Positions 49,935 through 62,400 of a stretch of 64,000 bases of DNA are shown here, one piece after another (positions within the stretch are counted from its first letter, which is position 1; every line of letters starts with the position of its first letter). The notes under the pieces were generated by a model that saw only the letters and a program-made list of their open reading frames with translations, searched no databases and had not been told where the DNA came from. The translations under genes and the position numbers were made by a program. This DNA is from Ascoidea rubescens DSM 1968 (Eukaryota > Ascomycota > Saccharomycetes > Ascoideales > Ascoideaceae), in assembly GCF_001661345.1 (NCBI RefSeq), contig NW_017962931.1, forward strand, positions 1 to 64,000, in the 5' to 3' direction.

Positions 49935-51896
49935 TTAACTTGATAATTGTTTGAAATTAGTGAAATTAGGAATTTTAATACCAAAAACATCCAAGGAATT
50001 TAAATTGTGTAAATAAGGTAAGATACCTGGATGTTTGGTTCCATTAACCTCAGTAATCATATTGAATTGTCTTAAATCTCTGCAATAAACTGAATATAAT
50101 TTAATAATTTTACAATAAGTTTCAATTCTACTTTTTGAATAATCCTTTGAAGCAATAGTAGCATCTCTTAAGGCAGCCCAGTCTGCATTGTGAATAAATG
50201 TCGCACCAGTTAAATCTGCAAATTGTAATAAACTATTCCAAGCATTGAAAATATGATCTTCAGAAACATTAGAATGTCCTAAGGTCTTCAAGTAGACTCT
50301 GTAAGCAACAACAGTTTTCTCAGCACCATAAATTTGATAAGCATCGTTAATGCTTTCAATGATTGATGAATCATCCCAAATTGCACATTTTGTCATGATA
50401 ATGTTTAAAAAGGGCTCGTCGACTGGTTTGATATTGTTATAGATTCTGATGATGTCTTTTAATTTTAAAAAGCCAATGTTGGAATCATTGGCATAGTTTT
50501 CAAAAAAGATTGATAAAAACAAGTCATTGATTGAAGAGGAAACACCTTTATTAACGTTGATACCATAGTTGCCCCAACATTTAATCCAGATGTTTAATAC
50601 TTTGTCAAAATCTTTAGTTTGAGACCAGGTATTTGACATGAATTTTTTAATATAAGGAGCTTGCAAATCGACTTTATAGGGCATTTCATCATTGAGGGCC
50701 TTTTCAAAGAAGGTGTTTGCGACATTCAAGTCATTAGATTCACCAATAAAAGATAAATGAGTTTCGGTCAAGTAACCAAATCTCTTTTGTTGAGCATTTG
50801 CACACAACTCTTCAAATAGACGCAAAGCTTGGTTGATTTCGTTGGCGAGTAAACAAGTTCTGATCATTCCCACGGCCAAATTTGGGTGGTAATAGTCTAT
50901 GGTTGCTTTGCTTTGTTCGAATAGTTTGTTGATATTTTCAAACGAGTGGCCATTTTCGTACATTATTGGTAAGACGACGCCTACAACTCTTGGGTCTAGG
51001 AAGACAGAGGAGGAGTTTGAATTTCTTGAGGAGAACCAGATTGAGATTGCTTCTTCGTATAGGACTAGTTCTTTAAATGAGGTGATCAAGTGCATTGCAC
51101 CATATTCGTTGATGGATATTTTGTTGTCAATGATATCATTGGAGACTTCACGAAGGGAAGTGCATAGAAAGTCGCTCATATCTTTGTGGAAAGATTTTGA
51201 GTCGAAATCAGGTTTTTTGTCTAGACGTAAAGTTTGGGATCTGTTTTGTCTGAGACCAGTGTGGAGTAGGTAGACTAGTTTTGAGACTCTTTCAGCACCA
51301 AAATCAGGAGTGCCACTTAGTTCTCTATAGAGGGACATTGCTTTACCAATTGAGTTCCAGAAAATAGGATCAAAGGCAGAATTGAATCTCGAGGCTTTTG
51401 AGGATTGAGAGACCGATTCTTCAAAGGCGACCAATTGGTGGAACCATGGGTTATCTCTACCATTGGGAATGAAGTTGTTGAAGTTGTTGTTGTTATTGCT
51501 ACTGTTGTTGTAGAATTTCTTTCTGTTACTTCTATTATTTCTGTTGTTGTTGTTATTGTGGTTTTGAGTATTATAGCTAACTTGGTTATTGTTATTGTTA
51601 TTGTTTGAGTGATTGTTGTTGTTGTTATTGTTGTTATTGTTTGAGTGATTATTGTTTGAGTGATTATTGTTGTTGTTACTGTTGTTGTTGTTGTTATTAT
51701 TATTATTTTGGTAAGGAGAGTTGAATCTTTTTGAGTTGAAGTTGAAGTTTTTTGCAGCGTGAGCAGCAACGGCAGCAGAGGTTGTTGAGGAGTTTGCAGA
51801 GGAAGTTGTTGTTGTGAAATTTAAATGAGAAGCTTGGGGGACGACTCTAGCTTTGAATGTGGAGTTCAAGCTTGAATTTGTGACAATTCTAAACAT
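49935..51896 (-). CDS. RMD9: Mitochondrial mRNA-stabilising protein, Rmd9 family
   Basis: A 653-residue helical-repeat (PPR-like) protein. It has a presequence-like Arg/Ser/Thr N-terminus, a poly-Asn/His/Ser zone at about 62-140, then a continuous helical region. Blocks such as FHKDMSDFLCTSLREVSNDI, INEYGAMHLITSFKELVLYEEAISIW and AIWDDSSIIESINDAY, together with the total length (646 in S. cerevisiae Rmd9), support assignment to Rmd9/YBR238C. Rmd9 binds a dodecamer at the 3' ends of mitochondrial mRNAs and protects them. The assignment is from memory of the family and not from an alignment. Confidence 0.78.
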   Translation of the reverse strand: MFRIVTNSSLNSTFKARVVPQASHLNFTTTTSSANSSTTSAAVAAHAAKNFNFNSKRFNSPYQNNNNNNNNNSNNNNNHSNNNHSNNNNNNNNNNHSNNNNNNNQVSYNTQNHNNNNNRNNRSNRKKFYNNSSNNNNNFNNFIPNGRDNPWFHQLVAFEESVSQSSKASRFNSAFDPIFWNSIGKAMSLYRELSGTPDFGAERVSKLVYLLHTGLRQNRSQTLRLDKKPDFDSKSFHKDMSDFLCTSLREVSNDIIDNKISINEYGAMHLITSFKELVLYEEAISIWFSSRNSNSSSVFLDPRVVGVVLPIMYENGHSFENINKLFEQSKATIDYYHPNLAVGMIRTCLLANEINQALRLFEELCANAQQKRFGYLTETHLSFIGESNDLNVANTFFEKALNDEMPYKVDLQAPYIKKFMSNTWSQTKDFDKVLNIWIKCWGNYGINVNKGVSSSINDLFLSIFFENYANDSNIGFLKLKDIIRIYNNIKPVDEPFLNIIMTKCAIWDDSSIIESINDAYQIYGAEKTVVAYRVYLKTLGHSNVSEDHIFNAWNSLLQFADLTGATFIHNADWAALRDATIASKDYSKSRIETYCKIIKLYSVYCRDLRQFNMITEVNGTKHPGILPYLHNLNSLDVFGIKIPNFTNFKQLSS

Positions 51897-52085
51897 TTTA
51901 GGATTGGGATATTATAAGAATGAATATAGTTATAAGAGGATGATTAATAGGAGCGATATTAGAAGTGATATTAGAAGTGATATTGGGATAATATATGAGA
52001 ATAGTATAAGATAACGTGTGATAAGATTAGATATGATAAGGGCAAGATAAGATATGATAGGAGATTAAATATAATAAAATAGGTT

Positions 52086-52126
52086 ATGATATGATAAGAT
52101 ATGATAAGATATGATAAGATATGATA
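52086..52126. repeat. ATGATAAGAT decamer tandem repeat
   Basis: Four direct 10-bp copies lie upstream of RMD9. Each contains GATAAG, the core of GATA-factor sites. Confidence 0.88.
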
Positions 52127-52720
52127 CAAAGCAATTTGATAGTAGTGAGACTAATCGTTAGATAAGTCAAGATAAGTTGGATTAAAAAAGAAAAAAGAAA
52201 GGGAAAGAAAAGAAAAGAAAAAAGATAGGAAAATATATTATATATATATAGTAATTATAGAGATAATTATAATTATAATTATAATTATACTTGTACCTGT
52301 AATGATTAATAATAATAATAATGATAATAAGATAAAATGGAGTAGGTATAAATATGAATAGGAATATTGAAAGTGAATATTAAAAGTGAATATGAATAAT
52401 AAATAGGCCTATGGATGTGAATAGGACTATGAATAGGACTGTAGACAGAAGATTTGAATATTAAATTGGATAAAATAGAAAATTAATAAATAGAACAGAA
52501 TAATAGCAGTCTAAGTTTAAAACAATTTTTTGTTGAAAGAAAACTTTTTTTTCAATTTTTTAAATTCTTTTGATGTATGGAAATAGTTGGTGAGATTGTT
52601 AGCTGTTGAAATATGGAAAGGGAATTTTGGTAGTTCACAGGCAATTGAAAAGTATAAAATTTTTTTCTTTAGTTTTTTTGTTTGAATTGAACAGAAATAA
52701 TCAAATTCAATCAAATAGCT

Positions 52721-52775
52721 GGAGAATATTAGAGAATATTAGAGAATATTAGAGAATATTAGAGAATATTAGAGA
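52721..52775. repeat. AGAGAATATT decamer tandem repeat
   Basis: Five perfect 10-bp copies with a short partial copy. Confidence 0.9.
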
Positions 52776-54504
52776 GACAATTGAGATAGATTCCCTTTAG
52801 GAAGAAGAAAAAAAAAAATATGAACAATACGTAGGATGGTTTGGAAGGTGTCAGTTGTAGCTCAACGATAATAAATCCAATAAATCAATTCAGAAGGTTT
52901 CTGATATTATTTAGGAGATTAAAATATGATTCAATTTTGCAAAAAACAGTGATAAAAATCAGTGAAAATATTTCTCTGGTGGAACAGTTTAAAGAATATT
53001 CATATAAGTAGGCTGATTTGAGATAATAATAATTCATTAAAAAGCCTGTCTGGACTAATAACGACACAATAAACTGTTAAGCAGATGCTAAGCTGTTGAT
53101 AGACGATAAACTTCAGTTAAAGAGATGTTGAGCTATTGGTAAACTGTTAAAGATTGGGAAAACTGTTAAAGATTGGGAAAACTGTAGATGAGAAATGGAA
53201 AAAACTGGTAAAATCGCAGACGGAGGCGGAAGTTGCGGCGGAAGAGAAACTTTGTCCTTGCTGCTCAGGCCGGTGTCGGCCCGGTGCGTGCGGGAGTGCC
53301 GGCTCCATAACAGGCAGGGTAAGTGTGCCTCCAGTGCAGCAGTCCCCGTGCGAAACAGGACACCGAGCAGGGCGCAGAAAAGGACGCCCTGGGACGAGGG
53401 CAGAGCGCGCCACAGCGCCCGTGGTTGTGGTTGTGGCGGTGCGCTGTCTCTTCCTGGTCACGGGATGCCGCGCCGGAGCTGCCGCGGAAAAAGACCCTCA
53501 GGGCGGAGCTGCTTCTCCGCAACGCCGTTCTGCTGCTAAAGCCAATCAGAGCGCGCCAAAGGTGTTCTACGCCGCTTTCTGCTTTTATATGGATGCATCT
53601 ACATTTGAATGCATCTTGCAGGAGCCAGTTGCCGGCGCAACGGTCCGGGGCCAGGATTGGGAGATGAACGATTGAGTGTTCTATTGTTCGATGGATGGTT
53701 TGAAGTATTTTTCGGCTGCTTTATTGTTCTGTTTCTATCCTTTTTGTCCTTCGATTGTTTCCCTGGCTGCTTTCTGTTGTTCTATCGCTGTTCAGTTGTT
53801 GTTGTTGCAGCTGGACCCTTGTGTTTCTTGTCGCTCTTTCCTAATCAAGAACTGCACCAGCACCCCATTTTCTTTCCTTCTGGTATATATATTCCTCACC
53901 TTCGCTGTTCAATTCAAATCAATGTCGATCTATTAAACTATGTTATAATCTGATAAATTAATAAATCGTGAATTGAACTAAACTAAGATAAAATGGCTGA
54001 AATTAAAATGAAATAAAATGATATACAATAAAATAAATGAACTAAAAACAAAACAATCAATCAACAATCAACAAAATAAACAAATTAATCAAAATAAATA
54101 AACAGAATTATGAATTTAAAGAAAATCTTATAAAAATTTTTAAATCAAGCATACCCATAGAAAAACACTTTTTTACTATATTTTTATTTTATCTAGTTTC
54201 AACTTATCTTCATTTAACAATAACTTAACTTAACTCATCGTAACTTATCTTATCTTAACTAAACTTGACTTGGCTTGCAACTCTGAAAAAATGCAGAAAT
54301 ATCATAAAGAAATATCATAAATATCACAAAGAAACATAAAACATCAATGAAACAAAAAAAAAATTAACTAAACAAATAATTTGAAAAAAAATTGAAAAAA
54401 AGTTACTTATAATTATCCTTTTTGTCCATCTCAATTATAAAAGTCTTTTAGACTTAATATATTGTCATTATCACTAGTATCAGTCCTACTATCTTTCTTC
54501 ATCC

Positions 54505-54556
54505 TCAATTGTTTCTTGATGAATTGGGACTTCTATTAATATCACCACCATTATTA

Positions 54557-54587
<31 letters not shown>

Positions 54588-56469
54588 CATTATTATTATT
54601 ATTATCATTATTAATATTATTAATATTTCTAGTATTACTACCAGTATTATTCAAATTACTCAAATTCAAATTGTTAAACCCCAATGAGCTCGGATTTAAT
54701 GATAAATTACCTGTCACTGAATTCACCAATCCTGGTCCACTATATGATGAATATCGATTATCTCCACGATAATTATGATTGCCTCTGTCTCCATATTGTA
54801 ATGGTACTGAACTTCCCAATGTTGCAAGATGTGGTAATGTCACTGCATTACCACTTCCATTATTAATATTACTATTGCTATTACTATTACTATTATTATT
54901 ATTTTCGTTACTGTTACCACTGCCAACAATTGATTGTGTTTGATGTGTTTGATGTGCTTTTTCTTGTCCTGCTTGTGAGTTACTACTAATCCCTAGATTC
55001 ATACCATCCTTTTCTTGATTCTTCAAATCTCTTTCGTGAAGCTTCATATGACGCGTCATATTAGACCTTACTGAAAATAATCTACCACATCCCTCCCATG
55101 TACATTGAAATGGCTTTTCCCCTGTATGAGAATATAAATGGGTTTGTAATGATGATGGTCTCTTAAATTGCTTTTGACATCTAGGACATCTATTTCTAGC
55201 TGCTGTTTCCGGTGTCATTCCTGCTGTAGTTGCATAACTATTTGTTCTTTTTCGATGTCTTCTTCTAGAACTTGTTGGTGTACTTTTATTGCTATTGTCA
55301 TTGTTATTGTTAACATTATTGATATGATTAATCCCATTAATCCCACTAATACCATTAACGCCATTAACGCCATTAAGACTATTGATCCCATTAAGACTAC
55401 CATTAATATTAGAAGAACTTAAATTGCTTGGTGGTGTAATTTCTTGGTTGGAAGTTAACAATGTCGACATTTGTGAAATTTGAGGTGTTGATGTTGAATA
55501 CCCCATTCTTTGTTGAGACTGTGGTATTTGTGAGTTGCTTTGAAGTACTCTATATGTGGGTAGCCCTATTTGATTTAATGAATTTAGCGGATCTAATGTT
55601 TGTGTGGCTGTAGAACTTGACGAAAATGAAATATTATCTTCTGTTTTGTATTGTTGAAGAGTTTGAAAATTATTCGAATAACTTGAATACATTTGTGAAT
55701 TGTTTGGATTCGAAATTGAATTTAAACTCGTATTGGGATTTGCATTCACTGTTGTTGATTGTGCATAAATTGATGGAAAGGTTTGCTGCTGTGTCTGTTG
55801 TTGTTGCTGCTGTTGCTGTTGCTGTTGCACTATAGGCTGTGTAATGGCCTGGTTTTGATTTGAAGTTGCTGCATAATAACTCGGGGTGGAGTTATTATTA
55901 TAAGCAATTGTTTCCAATGGTGGGTTTGATGGATTTGGTGGGTTACTTATAGAAGGCAAAGTGGAATTTGAAGCAGAATTATAAGTGGGGGGAATTGAAC
56001 CACTATCCAAAGAACTTTGGGGTTGTTGAGTCTGCTGCTGCTGTTGCTGTTGTTGTGTGATTTCAGACTGAGGTATTAATGGTGTAGACCATTGATTATA
56101 CGTTTGATAATACGAAATAGGAGAAGCTGAATAAAGCTGTTGAGCTGGAAATGCTGGCTGGTAAAGAGCTGTTTGGTATTGTTGTGTAGGTTGAGCTTGT
56201 GCTTGGGATGGTTGCTGAGTCATATAAGGTGCACTTTGCTGTGTGATTTGTGACAAATAAGAGGTTTGGTGAAGTTGGGAGTAGCTCTCATTAGCTTGTT
56301 GATATGCAGATGCAGAACTGGCTACTATGGGGTTCAATGTGTTATTATTGGTTAAATTATGGATTGAATTTGGGTTATGCTCATTTTTGATGTAACTGTG
56401 ATTTGAGTTGTTTTGTAGACCATTGTTGGTGTTGTTATTTGGGATAGGAGGTGTTGACATTGTGAACAT
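54505..56469 (-). CDS. C2H2 zinc-finger transcription factor (Cmr3/Cas5/FlbC type)
   Basis: This 654-residue protein is mostly Gln/Asn/Ser-rich, with poly-Gln tracts near 140-150 and 218-230 and poly-Asn near the C-terminus. Two adjacent C2H2 fingers span 428-478: finger 1 C428/C431/H444/H448 with RPSSLQTH, the linker TGEKPFQC, and finger 2 C456/C461/H474/H478 with RSNMTRH. A basic stretch (SRRRHRKR) precedes them. This two-finger pair with CTWEGCG and SVRSNMTRH is typical of fungal regulators such as S. cerevisiae Cmr3, Candida Cas5 and Aspergillus FlbC; I cannot choose between them. Two Mets (residues 1 and 4) both have good context. TATATATA lies about 144 bp upstream (56613-56622). Confidence 0.82.
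54547..54620. repeat. ATT/ATC microsatellite encoding C-terminal poly-Asn
   Basis: A run of ATT triplets (AAT on the coding strand) with Asp interruptions at the C-terminal end of the zinc-finger gene. Confidence 0.9.
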
Positions 56470-59400
56470 ATTTTCAAAATAAAACAGGTCAATTGATTGG
56501 TATTGTTTTTAGTTCTCAAGAGATTCCTGAATTTTTTTTCAAATTTTTTTTTTGGATTGAAAATTAATTTTTTTTTTTCACAATACCAAATGTCTTTTTG
56601 TCCAAGAATAAGTATATATATCTATAATGGAACCTAATAAAACCCAATAAGCCTTGAAAGAATATGTTTGTGAAACTGTGTTAGACTTTGGATAATTTTA
56701 GATCTGAAGATCAAGAAAGCAACGATATAGAGTAACGATGCAGAATAAAAAGAAAGCAGACAGAGATATGTTTATGTTTAAGAAAGGTTTAAGACCCGAG
56801 AATGGTTTGCTCTTGCTTTTGCTTTTATTGTTTTGGTAGAAAGAAATCTCAATTTAAACCTGTAAAATTCAATCTCTGGAAATTGATCCTTTTTTTCGAG
56901 TTTCTTTTGCAAAGGAAGATTTGCTTGCTAGTGACTGGTAATAGCAGCTGTAGTTGATGACTGATGATGTTGGTGTTGATGTTTAATCAGAGATATTAAA
57001 GTTATGGATCAATTAATCTGAAGTATTTCGATTATAATAATAAGCAATCCAAAATAATATAAAGTTGCAAGAGTGTAGATTTGATAATTTTTTGATTCAA
57101 TGAAGGGCTGAAGTGGAGATCTTTAGAATTATAAACTAAGTGACTAATTATAGTTAGCCAATATATAAAATTAACAATATTCAACCAGAAAAATAGATAA
57201 AAGAATAAATAGATAAAAATGTATATCCTTATTTATATTTATATCTTTATTTGTACTTCTAATACAAAATATTGAGAGAAACAAAAAATTATAAAAAATT
57301 GGAGGAAAAAATAACAAATGAAATGAAATAAAAAAGAACACTAATAATTTTTAATGTAAAGGAATAAATTGTGAATGAGAGATTTAAAAATAAATATCAA
57401 ACAACTTGAAATAGTTTGGCTTATATGAATTACTTAAATTATAAGATGTATCTAGCAGAAAAAGAAATTAGTTAAAATTTTTATCAGGAAAAGATTAAGT
57501 TAATATTCAAATATTAAATAGTAATTGAATAAAACACCAAATTGGCTATTGAATTATGGACTAAGGTTAGTTGAGTATTCTAAAAAATAAAATAGGGCAA
57601 TATTTGTATCAATCAGATATTTTTGATATATATATTCAAAAAAAAATGAGAATAAAGGAAGAAGAAAACCAAATAGTTTTAATTATGATAGTTTTGATAA
57701 TTTTTAGGAAATTATAACTTTAACATTATTTTAAATTAATAATAAATCAAAATCAAAAATTAAATTGATGATTTTAAATTTTACAATTTATCCTTTTTTT
57801 TCAATATAGTTTTAAATTTTAATATAATACAAAAACCAAATTTTAAAATTTGAGAATTAGGTAGATTTGGTGGATTGAAAGTACTTGAAAATACTTGATT
57901 GTTAAGCACAAAGAGAAAGAAAGAGAAATTGTGTGAGATGAAGAATGAATAGAGACAGGCAAATTGGTGACTGAAATAAATAAGCAAATAAACAAGTAAA
58001 TAAAGAGACCATTTATCTATTTACGAATTGTTTTCTTTTTCGAGAAAATATAAACTTACAATTGGTATTATGCTACCTGAAGGAGACGATTTGGCTACTC
58101 ACTGTGAACCTTTTTAATGTTACTAAATTGACGAGAATATCCTGCAGGCCAAAGAAAAAACAAGATAAAGATGTTCTAGTAAGTACAGTGAGAGAAACAT
58201 GATTCAAAACACTGCTTGAAAATTTTTACTATGGCAATATTGCTAATAATTGGTTCACTATAACATCAAACCAATTATCAGATTCAATTTTGAATTCCTG
58301 TATACTTGAACAAATTTGACTTCAGATTCTGATCTGCAATGTTAGTTAAAATTCAAAATTCTGACCAACAACATTCAACTTAAGTAAGGTATTTTCAAAA
58401 TGTCTAAAACCGAGTTTGCGATCGTTGAGCAATTGAACATTGCACAGTTCTGCTATCACTGTAGTTGGTTTCTTATTGAATAGAGAAAACCCAAACAAAA
58501 CAAAAACAAAAGCAAAACTAAGAGTTTCTTTTTAGGAATGCAATTGCAAATGACTGTTTTTTCCACTGCTTATCCAACGTCTCGACAGTCCATCAAACTC
58601 TATCATCGACAGGCTACAGGCTGGTAGTAGTTCGTTGGAATATCTTATTGTCAGAAAAAAGCATCAGTAGTTTGGTGGTTACAGTGGGCTTGGACAAATT
58701 GTTTGCAAAACAGCAATCGATGATTGGTCCAATTCGCTGATTTTCACCTCATCTATTTGTTTGGATAATCAAATTTGATGGAATACAAGACGATCATTTT
58801 CTCTTGTCAGGTTCTTAAGACTTTTGGCTGCTATTGTCTGATGCTGACAAACCGATGCAATACAAAATGAGAGACCGTATTTGACTGGCAAATTTCACCA
58901 CCAGAATTGATCAAATACATTTTCAAAGCAGACTGGAGAATTCATTCACAGTCGCTTGATTTTGCAACAGACAAAAAGTCTCGCAATGGTGGGCGGAAGA
59001 ATTTAGTAGGAAAGGTGGAAAAAAATGACATGACATTAAATTTTGTGACTTGCTCATTAGTTTTCAATAACAATTTGACCAGCTGAAGAAAAATGAAGAA
59101 AATGCAAAAAAAAACTCGCGAAAATGCTCTCAAGTCCCTTTCCAATTCCCCAAAAAATAAGTCCAATTGTTTTTTGAAGCGCACAGGGGAATTTTAAAAT
59201 TTCGACCAAGACATAAAGAGCAAGTCAACATACCTCCGCTATCGGGATTATGCATGTGGTCCGCTTATATTGTTGTGTTTGCACAGGGAATGCCAATGAA
59301 AAATGCGGAGCACGGCACAAAGCGTCCCTGTGACACAAACGTGGAATGGCTGCTGAAATCATCACAAGACCGCATAATATAACAACCACTCACGCGTCAG

Positions 59401-62400
59401 GCTGCATAATGAATCGTTTGCCTAATGCGGAAAATGAATTTGAATTTTTTTTCGAAACAAAACATTATTTTGGCATTCAGGCATTATTTGATCAGTATTT
59501 GAACATTATTTGATATCTCCTTTTATAGTTTTGATGCTTTCCTCTGGAATTCTAAAAGCGATGGTGGGTGTTTCCTAAAGATTCTCATTTGGCATTTGCT
59601 TTATTCGTTATCAACTTATATTCATTACTATTCCATTTATTTCACACTTCAAAGTGTATTTTTCACCTCAAATTGTTAATTGAAACTTCTCTTTTTCAAC
59701 TAAAATTGTATCCCAACTTGGTTCCAAAACCCATAGCAGTTTGTTCTAATTCAGTAATATCCTATTACTGAATAGAGTAAAGCTGCTGAAATTCCTATCA
59801 ATCGATGAAAGCAATTGATTCAAGTTAGAGTTCATAATCAAAGAAAAGCCTAATTACTATCACCAAACCTCGCATAATAATCAGTTGCAAGTTAGAAATA
59901 TTGGATCAACCAAAAAAACCAATAACCTCTTATTTTCTATTTATCCTTAATCTAAATCACAGTAGTTTTATTCTGATTTTCAGCAGCAATGATTCTCATG
60001 GAAGAATAAAAAAAAACTACACGCGATCTTCAAACCTCTATTTTTTTAGCTGATTTTCCAATGATCTACCAAATTGATTGACAATATTGCTCAAAATTGT
60101 ATTGTAAACCCTCACTCAATACTGCTTGAGATGAACTTCTCTCTTGGACTTATTACTGGCCAGCTCTTTAAAAATAAAAATTCTAGATGGAAATAACAAA
60201 AAAGCACAATAGAAAGTATCTATTGATTAGCTTGACTTTAATTACATGATCATAAATAATCCAGCAACAATCCATCAGATTTTGCTCAATGAGATTTACA
60301 AAATTTAATTTGCAACTGTAATCAATCTTACTTTAACCAGTCCAAGAAATTTTATTATAATTTTTAGTCAATCTAATTTCAAAGAAGCTAGTAATTGTTT
60401 CTAGAAACATCCCAATTGAGAAGACTAAATAGCAAATTTTAAAAAACATAACTGGAAATTAAATCAACTGTTATTACCAATAATCTGTTGTAATTTTTTT
60501 TCTTTTCAGTGTCTTTTACTCTGGTTCAGTTTTGGCTCTGATCAGCAACATCAAAACATATTTGGATATCTCATTTCATTTTGATTTGAGTGCTATTTTT
60601 TCGTCCTTGAGAATACAGATTCTACAAATTGGGTATCTGCTTACTGATTAGCTAATTCGCTAATTTGCTAACCACTAGCCCAACCAATTGTTATCATTCA
60701 AATTTACTTATTCCAATTGATTCTAACATAAAGTTGTTAAAGATAAATCCCCTATACATTTGCTACTTGCTAATAGGTACCTTCAAGCACAAATTATTAT
60801 TATGTTATTTACTTTACGAATCCTTATTTGATCAATATTCCATTTTGCTTTTTTCTCATATTTTTTTTATTAAAACTTATGATATTCAAATATATTATAT
60901 ATTTACTTCACTTTATTTTATTTTATTTTATATTATTTTTTTGTGTTATCATCTCTAATTTCCATAATTTCTTAATATCCATCTAAACCCTAATATGTTT
61001 CATGTTTCAATCCAAATTCCATGATTGCAATCACTAATAAACAGACAAAACCAAAGGATTCACTTAGGTAAACACCAGTTCCTCTGTTTAAATAAGAGTA
61101 TTTAGAGTTACTGTATTAAATGATTTTACTTTATATTTCAACTGCCCAATAAACCACCTAGAAAACTGCCCTGTCCAGCTCTTGAAGAGTATGTGATTCA
61201 GATATTTGACGTATCGACTCAAAATGACCTATTCTTCCTATTTTGTGACAAATAATATAAGAAATAAAAACCAAAATATTCTCATACCAACTAATGGTAT
61301 CTTTCCATAATCGCTCTCAGTTATCATATAAAGGCCAATTGTAAAATGAAATCATTTTCATTTAAATTTCTGTGAATTTTCTCTCTTTCTCAAAATTTCT
61401 TTGTTGAGTTTGCAAGACTGAATATTTTGTTGTAAACTTTTATCAAAAATTAAAATTATATTATAAAAGTTAATTAAACCACTATCTATGTACCAGCTTT
61501 CATCTTTGGCCAACAAATTTCAATCAATTGAATTCCTTTTTTCTCTTTTATTTAAAATTATCAAATTAAACTAAAAAAATTAATTTGTCTTCATTTTGTT
61601 ACTTCATTTCATCTCTAAAATTAATTGTTTTTCAAAAATTCAAAAAATATTATTATAATTTTACTCAAAATGAATTATAGAATATAATTTATAGAAATTG
61701 CAAAAAAATATCCATCCAATTACAAAACTAAAAGCATTGATAAAATTAATAAGACAAATCATTATAATATAATTATTATAAGACAAATCATTACATTATA
61801 GTTATTACATTATAATTATTACATTATAATCATTACATTATAATTATTATATTATAATTAAATCTCAAAATCCCTCTTTTTGTTTTAATATTTAACTCTT
61901 TAAAAGCTAATTATTTTTTTAAATCAATTTATTACTCACAATCAACTTTTTGAAACCAAACCAAACCAAATCAAATCAAGTCATAATATAATAATAGAAT
62001 CAAATATTATATAAAACAATTTGTCTTGGATCAAATGTGGTGTCATAATTGGAATTAATAATAAATTATCATCCATAAACATTATTATTGCTATTAGTAT
62101 TAAAACTACAATTTAACATTAGTATTAGTATTAGTATCAATATAGTATAATGCAGGCAAGGAAACAATCTTATCTCCAGGTTTTTTTTTTTTTTTTTGAG
62201 TTTTAGCAATCTTTTGACTTTAATTTATTGCAACCTTAATTAAAGATCCTCATGATGAATTAAAAGTTCTCTTTTCTAACCATGATATGCCCAATCTACT
62301 TCAAAACTTACATTATTCTTTTATAAAAGACCTGCACTGGAAAAACTAACACGATGTAGTATATCGCTCCAGTATTTTCATTTTAAATGATTATTCATAA

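Larger units (their letters stand above)
51897..54504. promoter_or_regulatory. RMD9 upstream region and orphan GC-rich island
   Basis: Near RMD9 the DNA is AT-rich, with a TATATATATA at 52241-52250 and two decamer repeats. From about 53216 to 53680 there is a sharp GC-rich island (CpG-rich, with CCAAT at 53542-53546). It is followed on the plus strand by a T/C-rich stretch and TATATATAT (about 53884-53892), which looks like a promoter pointing to the right, yet no ORF follows before 54505. Confidence 0.5.

Noticed and set aside
53154-53953. Up to 173-codon ORFs in the GC-rich island at 53.2-53.9 kb
   Set aside because: At least five overlapping ORFs on both strands, Arg/Ala/Gly-rich with no motif; high GC simply removes stop codons.
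58400-58480. Short ORF starting MSKTEFAIVEQ in the gene desert
   Set aside because: Only about 27 codons, no leader pattern and no family recognised.
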